Shown piece by piece: positions 27,156-36,274 of a stretch of 64,000 bases of DNA. The notes under the pieces are model-generated. The model was given only the letters and a program-made list of their open reading frames with translations. It had not been told where the DNA came from and ran no database searches. A program made the translations under genes and the position numbers. The DNA comes from an uncultured Desulfuromusa sp. (GTDB lineage: Bacteria > Desulfobacterota > Desulfuromonadia > Desulfuromonadales > Geopsychrobacteraceae). The first letter of the stretch is position 1, and the number at the start of each line of letters is the position of its first letter. The stretch covers positions 1,234,001 to 1,298,000 of the forward strand of contig NZ_OY776574.1 of NCBI RefSeq assembly GCF_963675815.1. The letters are read 5' to 3'.

Positions 27156-28121
27156 ATGAAAAAAACTTTTGAACATTTCGACACCTATATACTTGTAATC
27201 TGCATCAGCCTATTAATATTTCTCTATGGCACCACCTCGGCCAGTGGCAGCGAAGAGGCAGTCATTGCGCCACTGGCAAGTCAATCATTACTCCTTGACG
27301 CCCAACGTGTGGAAAATACCCTGATTGTCGTCGGTGAGCGTGGCCATATTCTCATAAGCGAAGATAATGGCAACAGCTGGACTCAATCTCAGGTGCCGAC
27401 ACGAGCGACCCTGACAGGAGTCTATTTCATTGACCGCCTTAATGGTTGGGTTGTTGGTCATGATCAGGTCATTTTACGAACTGGAGACGGTGGAAAAAGC
27501 TGGGAGCTCGTTTATGAAGATGCAGAAGCGGAAAGCCCCCTACTGGATATTCTTTTTCTTGACGGCAAACATGGATACGCCATTGGCGCATATGGGCAGT
27601 TTCTGGAGTCTTTTGACGGTGGCAGCAGTTGGGAAGGGCGCTGGATCAGTGAGGATGATTTCCATTTAAACCAGATCATTGCTGTTGGAGATCAATTATT
27701 TATCGCCGCTGAAGCTGGTTTTGTCTATCGTTCAGATGATCAAGGCCAAACCTGGACGCTTCTGGATCCAGACTATCAGGGCTCCTTTTTTGGTATTTTC
27801 CCGGGAGAAAAAGGGAGATTGCTGCTATTTGGCTTGCGCGGTCATCTGTTCCATTCTGATGATTCAGGTGAAACATGGGCCGCAGCGACAACAGGAACAG
27901 AGGCAAGTTTAACCAGCGGAATTCGGCTCAGCGATGGCACTTTGGTGATAACCGGTTTAGCCGGAGCTCTCTTAACAAGTCACGATAACGGCTCCACCTT
28001 TATTCTGCATCAGGACCCGGATCGCAAAGGATTCAGTCAATTATTGCAGGCAGCAGATGACAGCATTATTGCTCTGGGAGACTTTGGTGTCACCAAGCTT
28101 CCCCAACAAAGTATTCACTAA
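27156..28121 (+). CDS. Ycf48/BNR-repeat beta-propeller protein
   Basis: A 321-residue envelope protein. ATG at 27156 is chosen because earlier in-frame starts lie inside or against the terminator hairpin. A signal anchor (about 9-30) is followed by repeated SxDxGxxW blades (SEDNGNSWTQ, GDGGKSWELV, FDGGSSWEGR, SDDQGQTWTL, SDDSGETWAA) as in Ycf48 and sortilin-like propellers. Ycf48 helps assemble photosystem II, but here only the fold is shared. Likely a partner of the RND protein that follows. Confidence 0.82.
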   Translation: MKKTFEHFDTYILVICISLLIFLYGTTSASGSEEAVIAPLASQSLLLDAQRVENTLIVVGERGHILISEDNGNSWTQSQVPTRATLTGVYFIDRLNGWVVGHDQVILRTGDGGKSWELVYEDAEAESPLLDILFLDGKHGYAIGAYGQFLESFDGGSSWEGRWISEDDFHLNQIIAVGDQLFIAAEAGFVYRSDDQGQTWTLLDPDYQGSFFGIFPGEKGRLLLFGLRGHLFHSDDSGETWAAATTGTEASLTSGIRLSDGTLVITGLAGALLTSHDNGSTFILHQDPDRKGFSQLLQAADDSIIALGDFGVTKLPQQSIH

Positions 28122-28150
28122 AAAAATATAAGAAAAAGCAGGAGATCTAG

Positions 28151-30484
28151 ATGAAAATCAATGCCTTCAGAACTGGACTGGAAAAGCTCATTTTTAACAA
28201 TCGGCGTATCTTGCTGGGCTTTTTTATCCTGATAACCCTGCTTATGTCTTATTCTCTCACCAACCTGCGCATCGATGCAGGCTTCAGCAAACAGCTCCCC
28301 CTTGAACATGAGTACATGCAGACCTACGTTGAACACCGCAAAGAGTTTGGCGGTGCCAACCGGATTCTGATTGCGTTGATGACAAAACAGGGTGATATTT
28401 TCACCCCGGAATTTTTTGATACCCTGCAAAAAGCCACAGACGATGTTTTCTTTATCCCCGGGGTTGATCGCGCCCAGGTCACATCCCTGTTTACTCCTAA
28501 TGTCCGTTTTACAGAGGTCGTTGAAGATGGAATTGCTGGCGGCAACGTTGTCCCGGCTGACTTTGAGACAACCGCTGCAGGACTGGAAAAAGTTCGTAAA
28601 AATATTCTCAAAGCCGGCATCCTTGGACGCCTTGTCGCCAATGACTTTACCGGTGCTGCAATCAGTGCACAACTACTGGAGGTCGACCCGGCAACGGGAG
28701 AGAAACTCGACTTTATCAAGGTTGCACATCTGCTTGAAGAACAGATACGGGATAAATATCAAAGCGATCAGGTCAGTGTCCACATTATCGGTTTTGCCAA
28801 GGTTATTGGCGATATTGCTGATGGTGCAAAGCGCGTTATTTTGTTTTTCTTTGTTGCTTTTGTGATCACCAGCCTGCTGGTTTTTTTCTATACCCGTTCC
28901 TGGATCCTGACCCTGATCCCTATAAGTTGCTCTTTGATAGCCGTGATCTGGCAACTGGGACTGTTGCCTATTCTCGGTTATGGTATCGATCCCATGGGTT
29001 TGCTGGTTCCTTTTCTCATATTTGCAATCGGTGTCAGTCACGCGGTACAGATGATAACGGCGAATACAGCCGAAGTCCGCGCCGGAGCAGATCGGCTTGA
29101 AGCAGCAAAGTCCTGTTTTCGTCAGCTTCTGATCCCAGGATTTATTGCTCTGGCCAGTGACACAATTGGATTTATCACCATCCAGTTGATTGAAATTCGG
29201 GTCATACAGGAAATGGCTGTCACTGCCAGCCTGGGGGTCGCGGTGATTATTCTCAGCAATCTGATTCTATTGCCAATTCTCCTTTCCTATGTCAAAACGG
29301 GACGACGATATAAGCGCCGGGTTGACCAGCAAACACAAACATTGCGACCCGTCTGGCGTTTCTTTGAACGCGCCGCAGAACCAAAATTTGCAACGGTTAT
29401 TATCATTGCCGCTGTCTTCCTGCTTGGGTTCGGCCTCTGGAAAGGTTCCGATATCAAAATTGGTGACATGCACCGTGGAGTTCCCGAATTACGAACCGAT
29501 TCCCGCTATAATCAAGACAGTAAAATCATTACTGAACACTTTTCTATTGGGGTCGATCTGATCACCGTCATTGTCGAAACCAAACCCGACGGTTGTATTG
29601 ATTATGACATCATGACCGCTATTGACCGTTTTGCCTGGCATATGAACAATGTCGATGGGGTCCAGTCAGTCATCGGCCTTCCCGGTATTGCTAAAATCAT
29701 TAATTCCGGTTGGAATGAAGGAAGTTTAAAATGGCGAGTACTACCACGCAACCAGGCAACCATGGTTCAGGCCGTTGGCTATGTACCAACCAGCAGCGGA
29801 TTATTGAATTCCGATTGCAGTGTCATGCCGGTGATGATCTTTACCACAGACCACAAAGCGGAAACCATTGCCAATATTGTTTCTGAAGTCAAAAACTACC
29901 GCAACCAACACGCAACAGACAATGTCACCTTCAGACTGGCTACCGGAAATGTCGGTGTCATGGCTGCAACCAACGAAGAGGTTTCAGCCGCGCAGTTCCC
30001 CATTCTGCTCTATGTTTTTGGTGCTGTGACCCTCCTTTGTTTCTACGAATTCCGCTCAATCAGAGCAGTTCTGTGCATTATTTTACCCCTCGCACTGGTC
30101 TCTCTGCTTGCCTATGCTTTGATGAGCATCCTGCAGATCGGATTGAAAGTTTCAACGTTGCCTGTTGTCGCCCTGGGAGTTGGTGTCGGCGTTGATTACG
30201 GCATCTATATTTTTAGCCGTTTGCGCAGTTATTTAAGAAAAGGGCAAACCCTGCAGGAAGCTTACCTGCATACCCTTGCAATCACAGGAACCGGGGTTGT
30301 TTTTACCGGTGTAACTCTTGCTATCGGGGTAGCGACCTGGATTTTTTCTCCCCTTAAATTCCAGGCAGATATGGGTATTTTGTTGACCTTTATGTTCCTG
30401 GTCAACATGCTTGGAGCCATCCTGCTGCTACCGGCTTTAGCCTGTTTCCTGCTGCCGAAAACAACAAAAGTCTTCTCTGAATAA
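28151..30484 (+). CDS. RND superfamily (MMPL-type) transporter
   Basis: A 777-residue inner-membrane protein made of two similar halves. Each half has one helix, a large periplasmic domain, then a five-helix bundle (about 215-390 and 620-770). GVGVDYGIYIFSRL in the second half and FAIGVSHAVQMI in the first are the RND signature positions. Closest to lipid- and hopanoid-type MMPL/HpnN proteins rather than three-part drug pumps, since no membrane-fusion protein is present. Position between the lipase and fadD suggests lipid traffic; direction is unknown. Confidence 0.85.
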   Translation: MKINAFRTGLEKLIFNNRRILLGFFILITLLMSYSLTNLRIDAGFSKQLPLEHEYMQTYVEHRKEFGGANRILIALMTKQGDIFTPEFFDTLQKATDDVFFIPGVDRAQVTSLFTPNVRFTEVVEDGIAGGNVVPADFETTAAGLEKVRKNILKAGILGRLVANDFTGAAISAQLLEVDPATGEKLDFIKVAHLLEEQIRDKYQSDQVSVHIIGFAKVIGDIADGAKRVILFFFVAFVITSLLVFFYTRSWILTLIPISCSLIAVIWQLGLLPILGYGIDPMGLLVPFLIFAIGVSHAVQMITANTAEVRAGADRLEAAKSCFRQLLIPGFIALASDTIGFITIQLIEIRVIQEMAVTASLGVAVIILSNLILLPILLSYVKTGRRYKRRVDQQTQTLRPVWRFFERAAEPKFATVIIIAAVFLLGFGLWKGSDIKIGDMHRGVPELRTDSRYNQDSKIITEHFSIGVDLITVIVETKPDGCIDYDIMTAIDRFAWHMNNVDGVQSVIGLPGIAKIINSGWNEGSLKWRVLPRNQATMVQAVGYVPTSSGLLNSDCSVMPVMIFTTDHKAETIANIVSEVKNYRNQHATDNVTFRLATGNVGVMAATNEEVSAAQFPILLYVFGAVTLLCFYEFRSIRAVLCIILPLALVSLLAYALMSILQIGLKVSTLPVVALGVGVGVDYGIYIFSRLRSYLRKGQTLQEAYLHTLAITGTGVVFTGVTLAIGVATWIFSPLKFQADMGILLTFMFLVNMLGAILLLPALACFLLPKTTKVFSE

Positions 30485-30588
30485 GCACCTTATTCCCATG
30501 TAGAATCTGGTCTCAGTAAAATCTTCAGGATTTAACAGGGCTTTTTCTCGTCAGAAAGAGTGTTAATTTCTTAAAATAGAAAAATGTT

Positions 30589-30632
30589 TTACTTTTGGTT
30601 GACCTGAACGTAAAAGTAAGTAAAATAAGATC
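30589..30632 (+). promoter_or_regulatory. Promoter-operator of the fad operon, matching the lipase site
   Basis: GTTGACCT...CGTAAAAGTA (30598-30618) matches the lipase element base for base outside the variable positions. It is framed by an inverted repeat TTACTTTT (30589-30596)/AAAAGTAA (30612-30619). TTGACC at 30599 could be the -35. Confidence 0.5.
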
Positions 30633-30699
30633 TATACCCTTTAAATTATTCTTAATCGCAGCTTGTGTTGCAGAGAGTGAAAAATGTTTTATCATTAAC

Positions 30700-30712
30700 T
30701 TTACGTAAACGT
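30700..30712. promoter_or_regulatory. Palindromic TTTACGTAAA site just before fadD
   Basis: TTTACGTAAA (30700-30709) is a perfect ten-base palindrome that continues as ACGT. It resembles operators of MerR-type regulators of acyl-CoA catabolism in proteobacteria. It lies about 20 bases before the fadD start and could block transcription or be an added operator. Confidence 0.45.
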
Positions 30713-30731
30713 GATTAAAAGAGAAATGGCA

Positions 30732-32612
30732 ATGACACAAACCACGGTTGAAAAACTTCCATATCAGTCAATTCCGCAAATGCTGCAGGTCAATGCTGAA
30801 CAGTATGCAGATCGCCCTGCCATCAGCTTTAAAAAGAGTGGTGCATACATCACTTTGAACTATCAGCAGTTCTATTCTCGAATTTTGATGACTGCGCGCG
30901 GATTACGCAAAGCAGGTATGCAGCCCGGTGATAGAGTGGCTATTTTTTCTGAAAACCGCGCCGGCTGGGTTATTGCCGACATCGGCATTCAATCTGCTCA
31001 AGGGGTCAGCGTCCCTATCTACGCAACGAATACCGGGGTCCAAGCTGCATATGTCATAAACCATAGCGGCTCTAAAATTGTTTTTGTCTCTGATCGGTTG
31101 CAATACGAAAAACTGCTGGCTGTCCGAGATCAGATCCCCCAAGTTGAAATGGTGATCTCTTTTGAACGCTTTCTGGGTGAGCGTAACCTGCCGGTTCACA
31201 CCCTGTACCAGCTCTCGGAAATTTCTTACCCCATCCAGGAGAAAGAAAAACAACAGATTGAAAAACAAATAGAGCTGATTAAGCCTGAAGACCTCATCAC
31301 TGTCATTTATACCTCAGGAACGACAGGTATTCCCAAAGGAGTCATGCTGACTCAGCACAATATGGCAAACAATGCCTGGGATGGGATCCAACTGGCAGGC
31401 AAAGAATCCATGACCGGAACGTTTCTAAGCTTTCTCCCTCTGAGTCATGTTCTGGAACGAACAGCCGGTTACTATGCCGTGTTGATGGGTGGAGGACATA
31501 TCGCCTTTGCCGAAGAAGTAAATAAGGTGGTTGAAAATATTCTTGAGGTCAAACCGACGGCCATGATCAGCGTGCCGCGTTTATTTGAAAAAATCTATTC
31601 CCGAATCTATGAAAATGTCCATTTGATGAGTCCGGCCAAACGGCAGCTGTTTCATAATGCCATCACTGTCGGACACGCATATATCTATCAGAAGTATATA
31701 AAGCGCGAGCCCCTCGGATTACTCGGGCTAAAATATAAAATTTATGATCGGTTGGTTTTTCGGAAAATCCGTACCCGCTTTGGCGGTAATCTGCAATTCT
31801 TTATTTCAGGTGGCGCCCCGCTGGACAAAACCATCAACGAATTCATGTGGATTATCGGTATTCCTGTTTTTGAAGGCTATGGATTAACAGAGACCAGCCC
31901 CGCAATTGCTTTGAACAGTTTAGATGAAAACCGCTTTGGATCTGTAGGTAAGCCTCTGGGAGATGCGAAGTTTAAATTGTCTGAAGACGGCGAATTGCTG
32001 GTCAAAGGGTCAGCAGTCATGCGAGGCTATTATCAGGATGAAAAAGCGACCGCAGAAGCTTTTGTAAACGGTTGGTTTAAAACCGGCGATATCGCTCACA
32101 TCGATGACGAAGGCTATGTCTACATAGTTGACCGGAAAAAAGAAATTATTGTTACTGCCGGAGGAAAAAATATTGCTCCTCAGCCTATGGAAAACACTTT
32201 AAAACTCGATAAATATGTTTCTCAAGCCTATATCCATGGGGATAAGAAACCTTATTTAATCGCAATATTGACACCTAACCTGGAAAGATTGATTGAATTT
32301 GGTCACGAAAAACACATCAACTATCTGAGTGTTGACGATTTAGTTGCCAACGAACGCGTTCAACAACTATTTGCTGAACGGATTGAACACTTTAATAAAA
32401 CTCTCCCACCCTATCAAACAATCAAAAAATTCATTTTACTTCCCCGCGAATTTTCTACGGAGGGTGGTGAGTTGACTCCCACAATGAAACTGAAGCGCAA
32501 AGAGATTTATAACACCTATAAAGATAAAATCGAATTACTCTATCGGCACAATGGCGAGGGACAAAGCGCCCAGCCGCAATCTGAAAATGGAGGAAAAAAT
32601 GAGGCAAATTAA
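30732..32612 (+). CDS. fadD: Long-chain acyl-CoA synthetase
   Basis: Activates fatty acids to acyl-CoA with ATP. The 626-residue protein has the P-loop YTSGTTGIPKGVML (Thr194 onward), GYGLTETSPA, the TGDI motif and RKKEIIVTAGGKNIAPQ. ATG at 30732 is chosen for its spacing after AAGAGAA; ATG 30726 and GTG 30711 are alternatives. It overlaps fadN by 14 bases. The length and the RKKEIIVTAGGKNI end resemble the long-chain AMP-forming synthetases (FAA type) more than E. coli FadD. Confidence 0.92.
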   Translation: MTQTTVEKLPYQSIPQMLQVNAEQYADRPAISFKKSGAYITLNYQQFYSRILMTARGLRKAGMQPGDRVAIFSENRAGWVIADIGIQSAQGVSVPIYATNTGVQAAYVINHSGSKIVFVSDRLQYEKLLAVRDQIPQVEMVISFERFLGERNLPVHTLYQLSEISYPIQEKEKQQIEKQIELIKPEDLITVIYTSGTTGIPKGVMLTQHNMANNAWDGIQLAGKESMTGTFLSFLPLSHVLERTAGYYAVLMGGGHIAFAEEVNKVVENILEVKPTAMISVPRLFEKIYSRIYENVHLMSPAKRQLFHNAITVGHAYIYQKYIKREPLGLLGLKYKIYDRLVFRKIRTRFGGNLQFFISGGAPLDKTINEFMWIIGIPVFEGYGLTETSPAIALNSLDENRFGSVGKPLGDAKFKLSEDGELLVKGSAVMRGYYQDEKATAEAFVNGWFKTGDIAHIDDEGYVYIVDRKKEIIVTAGGKNIAPQPMENTLKLDKYVSQAYIHGDKKPYLIAILTPNLERLIEFGHEKHINYLSVDDLVANERVQQLFAERIEHFNKTLPPYQTIKKFILLPREFSTEGGELTPTMKLKRKEIYNTYKDKIELLYRHNGEGQSAQPQSENGGKNEAN

Positions 32613-34986
32613 TCGTGTTGCCGTGCTTGGAGCCGGGGTTATGGGAGCAACTATAGCTGCTCACCTCGCCAACGCTGGTCTGGAAGTTTTAATGCTTGAT
32701 ATCGTTCCCCGAGAACTCACCGGCGAAGAAGAAAAACAGGGATTAGACCTTGAGTCCCCTCAGGTGCGTAATCGCATCGCCAATAAAGGTCTGGCTGATC
32801 TGTTAAAAATGAAGCCGGCACCCTTTTATTTGCAGCAGTACGCAGGACAAATCAGCACAGGCAACCTGGATGATGACCTGGCAAAAGTGAAGGAATGTGA
32901 CTGGATTATTGAAGTCGTTATTGAACACATGCCGATCAAAAAAGATTTGCTGGCAAAACTCATCCCAAACCTGGCAGAAGGGGCCATTGTCTCAACCAAT
33001 ACCAGCGGTCTTTCAGTGAATGAAATGGCCGAGGTTTTACCTGCGGAGATACGCAAAAACTTTCTGGTGACTCACTTTTTTAATCCCCCACGTTATATGC
33101 GTCTGCTGGAAATTGTCCCCAGCCAATACACGGACCCTGCCATCGTCTCGGGGCTGGCTGACTTCATCAGCCGAAGACTTGGAAAGGGGATCGTATACGC
33201 TAAAGACACCCCCAATTTTATCGCCAACCGAATTGGTGTTTTTTCTATTTTCAATGGCATAAAGCACATGCTCGACCTGGAGATGACGGTTGAAGAAGTT
33301 GACAGTGTTGCCGGACCGGCTACGGCAAGACCCGGATCAGCCGCTTTTCGCACCAGCGATCTGGTCGGCATCGATACGTTGGTTCATATCTGTAAAAATA
33401 CCTATGAATTACTCCCCGATGATGAATGTCGCGAAACCTTCCAGATTCCTGAATTCATGGAACAGATGGTTGCACAAGGGCTTCATGGGAATAAGAGCAA
33501 AAAAGGCTTTTACAAAAAAGAGCAAGTTGATGGACGGCGGCAGATCTATTACTACGATTACAACAGTGGCGAATTTAAACCTGCTGAAAAACCGAAATTT
33601 GCATCCGTCGTTGCGGTCAAGATGGTTGATGACCCGGCACAAAAAGTCAAAATGGTGGTCAATGGTCAGGATAAAGGGGCGGAATTTGCCTGGCGCTCTT
33701 TGCGTGATTCATTGATCTATACTGTCAACCGTATCCCCGAAATTGCTGATGATATTGTCAATATCGACAATGGCATGAAGTGGGGTTTCAACTGGGAAAT
33801 CGGACCTTTTGAAATGCTTGATGCCATTGGTGTTGAAAGCTTTGTCAAACGGGCGGAAAAAGATGGCATCGCCGTCCCTGAAACCCTGAAAGGGGTCACA
33901 AGTTTCTATCGCTACAACGATTCCGGGCAGCAGGAATACTACGATTTACAGGAAAAAAGCTATCACCTGGTACCGCAAAAAGAGGGTCAGATCAACCTGC
34001 AGATCCTCAAGAAAACCTCAGGTGTCGTAGAGAAAACCTCCAACTGTTCTGTCGTTGATTTAGGTGATGGCGTATTTGGCCTGGAGTTTCACTCGAAGAT
34101 GAATTCTATCAGTGGCGATATTCTGGCAATGACCCATAAAGCCATCAAGCGTGCGGAAGACGAAGGTGTTGGCTTGGTGATCGGTAATCAGGGGACCAAC
34201 TTTTCAGTCGGTGCAAACTTGATGTTGCTGGCCGTGGCTCTGGCTGAAGGAGCCTATGAAGATATCGATCTGAGTGTCCGCGCCTTCCAGAAGGCAACCA
34301 TGGCAGTCAAGTACGCCAAGGTTCCTGTTGTTGCAGCACCTTTTGGAATGGCTCTGGGCGGTGGTTGTGAGTTTTCCCTCCATGCCGACGCTATCAACGC
34401 CTATGCAGAAACCTATATGGGGCTGGTTGAAATCGGGGTCGGACTCATCCCTGCGGGGGGCGGAACCAAAGAGATGTGCCTTCGTGCCGTCGAGCTGGCC
34501 AAGCAATACGACACCGATGTCACTCCCTTTATATTCAAGAACTTCCAGCAGATCGGCATGGCAAAAGTCTCCATGGGAGCAGCTGAACTCCAGGGAATGG
34601 GCTATATGCGCAATGGCGACAGTGTCAGTATGGACATCGACCGCCTGCTTGCGGATGCCAAACAAAAGGTTCTGGCGCTGGCAACCAATTACCGTCCCCG
34701 GAGACCGGCAGAGAACATCCCAGCCCCCGGCAGAAGCATTGCAGCCAGCATCAAAAGTCAGCTTTGGAACATGAAAATGGGTGGTTTTGTCACCGAGTAC
34801 GAAGCTGAAATGGGCGGAATAATTGCCGATGTCATTACGGGTGGAGACGTCCTTCCGGGAACTCCTATTTCAGAAAACTATCTTCTGCAACTGGAACGGC
34901 AGGCATTTCTGAAGTTATGTGGCAATAAAAAAACCGCCGAGCGGGTTCAACATATGCTGAAAAAAGGCAAGCCGCTGCGGAATTAA
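32599..34986 (+). CDS. fadN: 3-hydroxyacyl-CoA dehydrogenase/enoyl-CoA hydratase, FadN type
   Basis: Two steps of beta-oxidation on one chain. ATG at 32599 has GGAGG five bases upstream, giving 795 residues. The order is dehydrogenase first (AVLGAGVMGATIAAHLANAG at about 8-27, then the C-terminal helical domain with THFFNPPRYMRLLEIV), hydratase last (about 490-700, GMALGGGCEFSLHAD). This is the reverse of E. coli FadB and the order of Bacillus FadN. fadA and fadE follow, the same gene order as the Bacillus fadNAE operon. Confidence 0.93.
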   Translation: MRQINRVAVLGAGVMGATIAAHLANAGLEVLMLDIVPRELTGEEEKQGLDLESPQVRNRIANKGLADLLKMKPAPFYLQQYAGQISTGNLDDDLAKVKECDWIIEVVIEHMPIKKDLLAKLIPNLAEGAIVSTNTSGLSVNEMAEVLPAEIRKNFLVTHFFNPPRYMRLLEIVPSQYTDPAIVSGLADFISRRLGKGIVYAKDTPNFIANRIGVFSIFNGIKHMLDLEMTVEEVDSVAGPATARPGSAAFRTSDLVGIDTLVHICKNTYELLPDDECRETFQIPEFMEQMVAQGLHGNKSKKGFYKKEQVDGRRQIYYYDYNSGEFKPAEKPKFASVVAVKMVDDPAQKVKMVVNGQDKGAEFAWRSLRDSLIYTVNRIPEIADDIVNIDNGMKWGFNWEIGPFEMLDAIGVESFVKRAEKDGIAVPETLKGVTSFYRYNDSGQQEYYDLQEKSYHLVPQKEGQINLQILKKTSGVVEKTSNCSVVDLGDGVFGLEFHSKMNSISGDILAMTHKAIKRAEDEGVGLVIGNQGTNFSVGANLMLLAVALAEGAYEDIDLSVRAFQKATMAVKYAKVPVVAAPFGMALGGGCEFSLHADAINAYAETYMGLVEIGVGLIPAGGGTKEMCLRAVELAKQYDTDVTPFIFKNFQQIGMAKVSMGAAELQGMGYMRNGDSVSMDIDRLLADAKQKVLALATNYRPRRPAENIPAPGRSIAASIKSQLWNMKMGGFVTEYEAEMGGIIADVITGGDVLPGTPISENYLLQLERQAFLKLCGNKKTAERVQHMLKKGKPLRN

Positions 34987-35022
34987 TTTTATAAAACAAT
35001 CCATTTTGCAGGAGAATTAACC

Positions 35023-36195
35023 ATGAAAACAGCTTATATACTTGCCGCTTACCGCACCCCCGGTTGCCGTGCCAACAAAGGCAAATTTAAAGATATGCGC
35101 CCCGATGATCTGGCTGCAGCCGCCCTGGCTGGTTTGATTGAACGCACCAAAATTGATCCGATGAGGATTGATGATGTACTTCTTGGGTGTGCTTTTCCGG
35201 AAGGAGAGCAGGGGATGAATGTTGCTCGGGTAGCTGCTCTCAAAGCCGGAATCCCGTACCAGGTGCCGGCTCAGACAATCAACCGCTTCTGCTCCTCAGG
35301 GCTGCAAAGCATTGCCTTGGCAGCAGAGCGGATCATGGCCGGTTTTGCCGATTGCATTATTGCCGGGGGAACCGAATCCATGACCACGGTTCCCATGGGA
35401 GGAAACAAGTACAGCGCCAACCCCGATCTGGTTTCCAAATGGCCCGAAACATTTGCGTCTATGGGAATTACTGCCGAACTCGTCGCTGACAAGTATCAGA
35501 TCAGTCGGGAAGACCAGGATGCCTTCTCTGTAGGAAGTCATAAAAAGGCAGCTGAAGCCATTGCTGCCGGACGTTTCAGCGATGAAATCATCCCGGTTGA
35601 GATTGAAAAAACAACCCTTGTTCAGGGTAAGGTTCAGAAAACTACCGAACTGGTTTCCATTGATGATGGTGTCCGTGCTGACACAACCCTTGAAGGGTTA
35701 GCCAGACTTAAACCTCCATTCAAACAAGGGGGATCCGTCACCGCAGGATCATCATCACAAATGACCGACGGAGCTGCTGCAGCTCTGGTTGTATCTGAAG
35801 ATTTCCTCAAGGAATTCGGGGGAGAACCGTTGGCCCGTTTTGTCGCTTTTGCAGTGAAAGGTGTCCCACCTGAAATTATGGGGATTGGTCCCATTGAAGC
35901 AATACCCGCAGCTTTAAAACTTGCCGGTCTTCAACTCAATGATCTTGGTCTGGTGGAGTTGAACGAAGCTTTTGCAGCGCAATCTCTGGCGGTCATCAGA
36001 GAACTTGGATTAAACACTGATATTCTCAATGTTAACGGTGGTGCTATCGCTCTGGGTCATCCCCTGGGTTGTACAGGAGCTAAATTGACGGCAACATTAC
36101 TCCACGAAATGCAGCGCCGTGAACTCCGTTACGGCATGGTTTCCATGTGTATCGGTGGCGGCATGGGTGCTGCAGGAATTTTTGAAAAACTATAA
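35023..36195 (+). CDS. fadA: Acetyl-CoA C-acyltransferase (3-ketoacyl-CoA thiolase)
   Basis: Final step of the beta-oxidation cycle, releasing acetyl-CoA. 390 residues. Catalytic residues are in place: Cys90 in NRFCSSGLQS, His346 in GHPLG and Cys376 in MCIGGGMG. GCAGGAG lies upstream. It follows fadN by 36 bases. Confidence 0.95.
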   Translation: MKTAYILAAYRTPGCRANKGKFKDMRPDDLAAAALAGLIERTKIDPMRIDDVLLGCAFPEGEQGMNVARVAALKAGIPYQVPAQTINRFCSSGLQSIALAAERIMAGFADCIIAGGTESMTTVPMGGNKYSANPDLVSKWPETFASMGITAELVADKYQISREDQDAFSVGSHKKAAEAIAAGRFSDEIIPVEIEKTTLVQGKVQKTTELVSIDDGVRADTTLEGLARLKPPFKQGGSVTAGSSSQMTDGAAAALVVSEDFLKEFGGEPLARFVAFAVKGVPPEIMGIGPIEAIPAALKLAGLQLNDLGLVELNEAFAAQSLAVIRELGLNTDILNVNGGAIALGHPLGCTGAKLTATLLHEMQRRELRYGMVSMCIGGGMGAAGIFEKL

Positions 36196-36274
36196 CCGGT
36201 GATCTTTGCCAGTGTCGCTGTGGTAGATCGCATCAGCAGTTTTAATTTTTTGATATAACAACGAGGTAACGATT

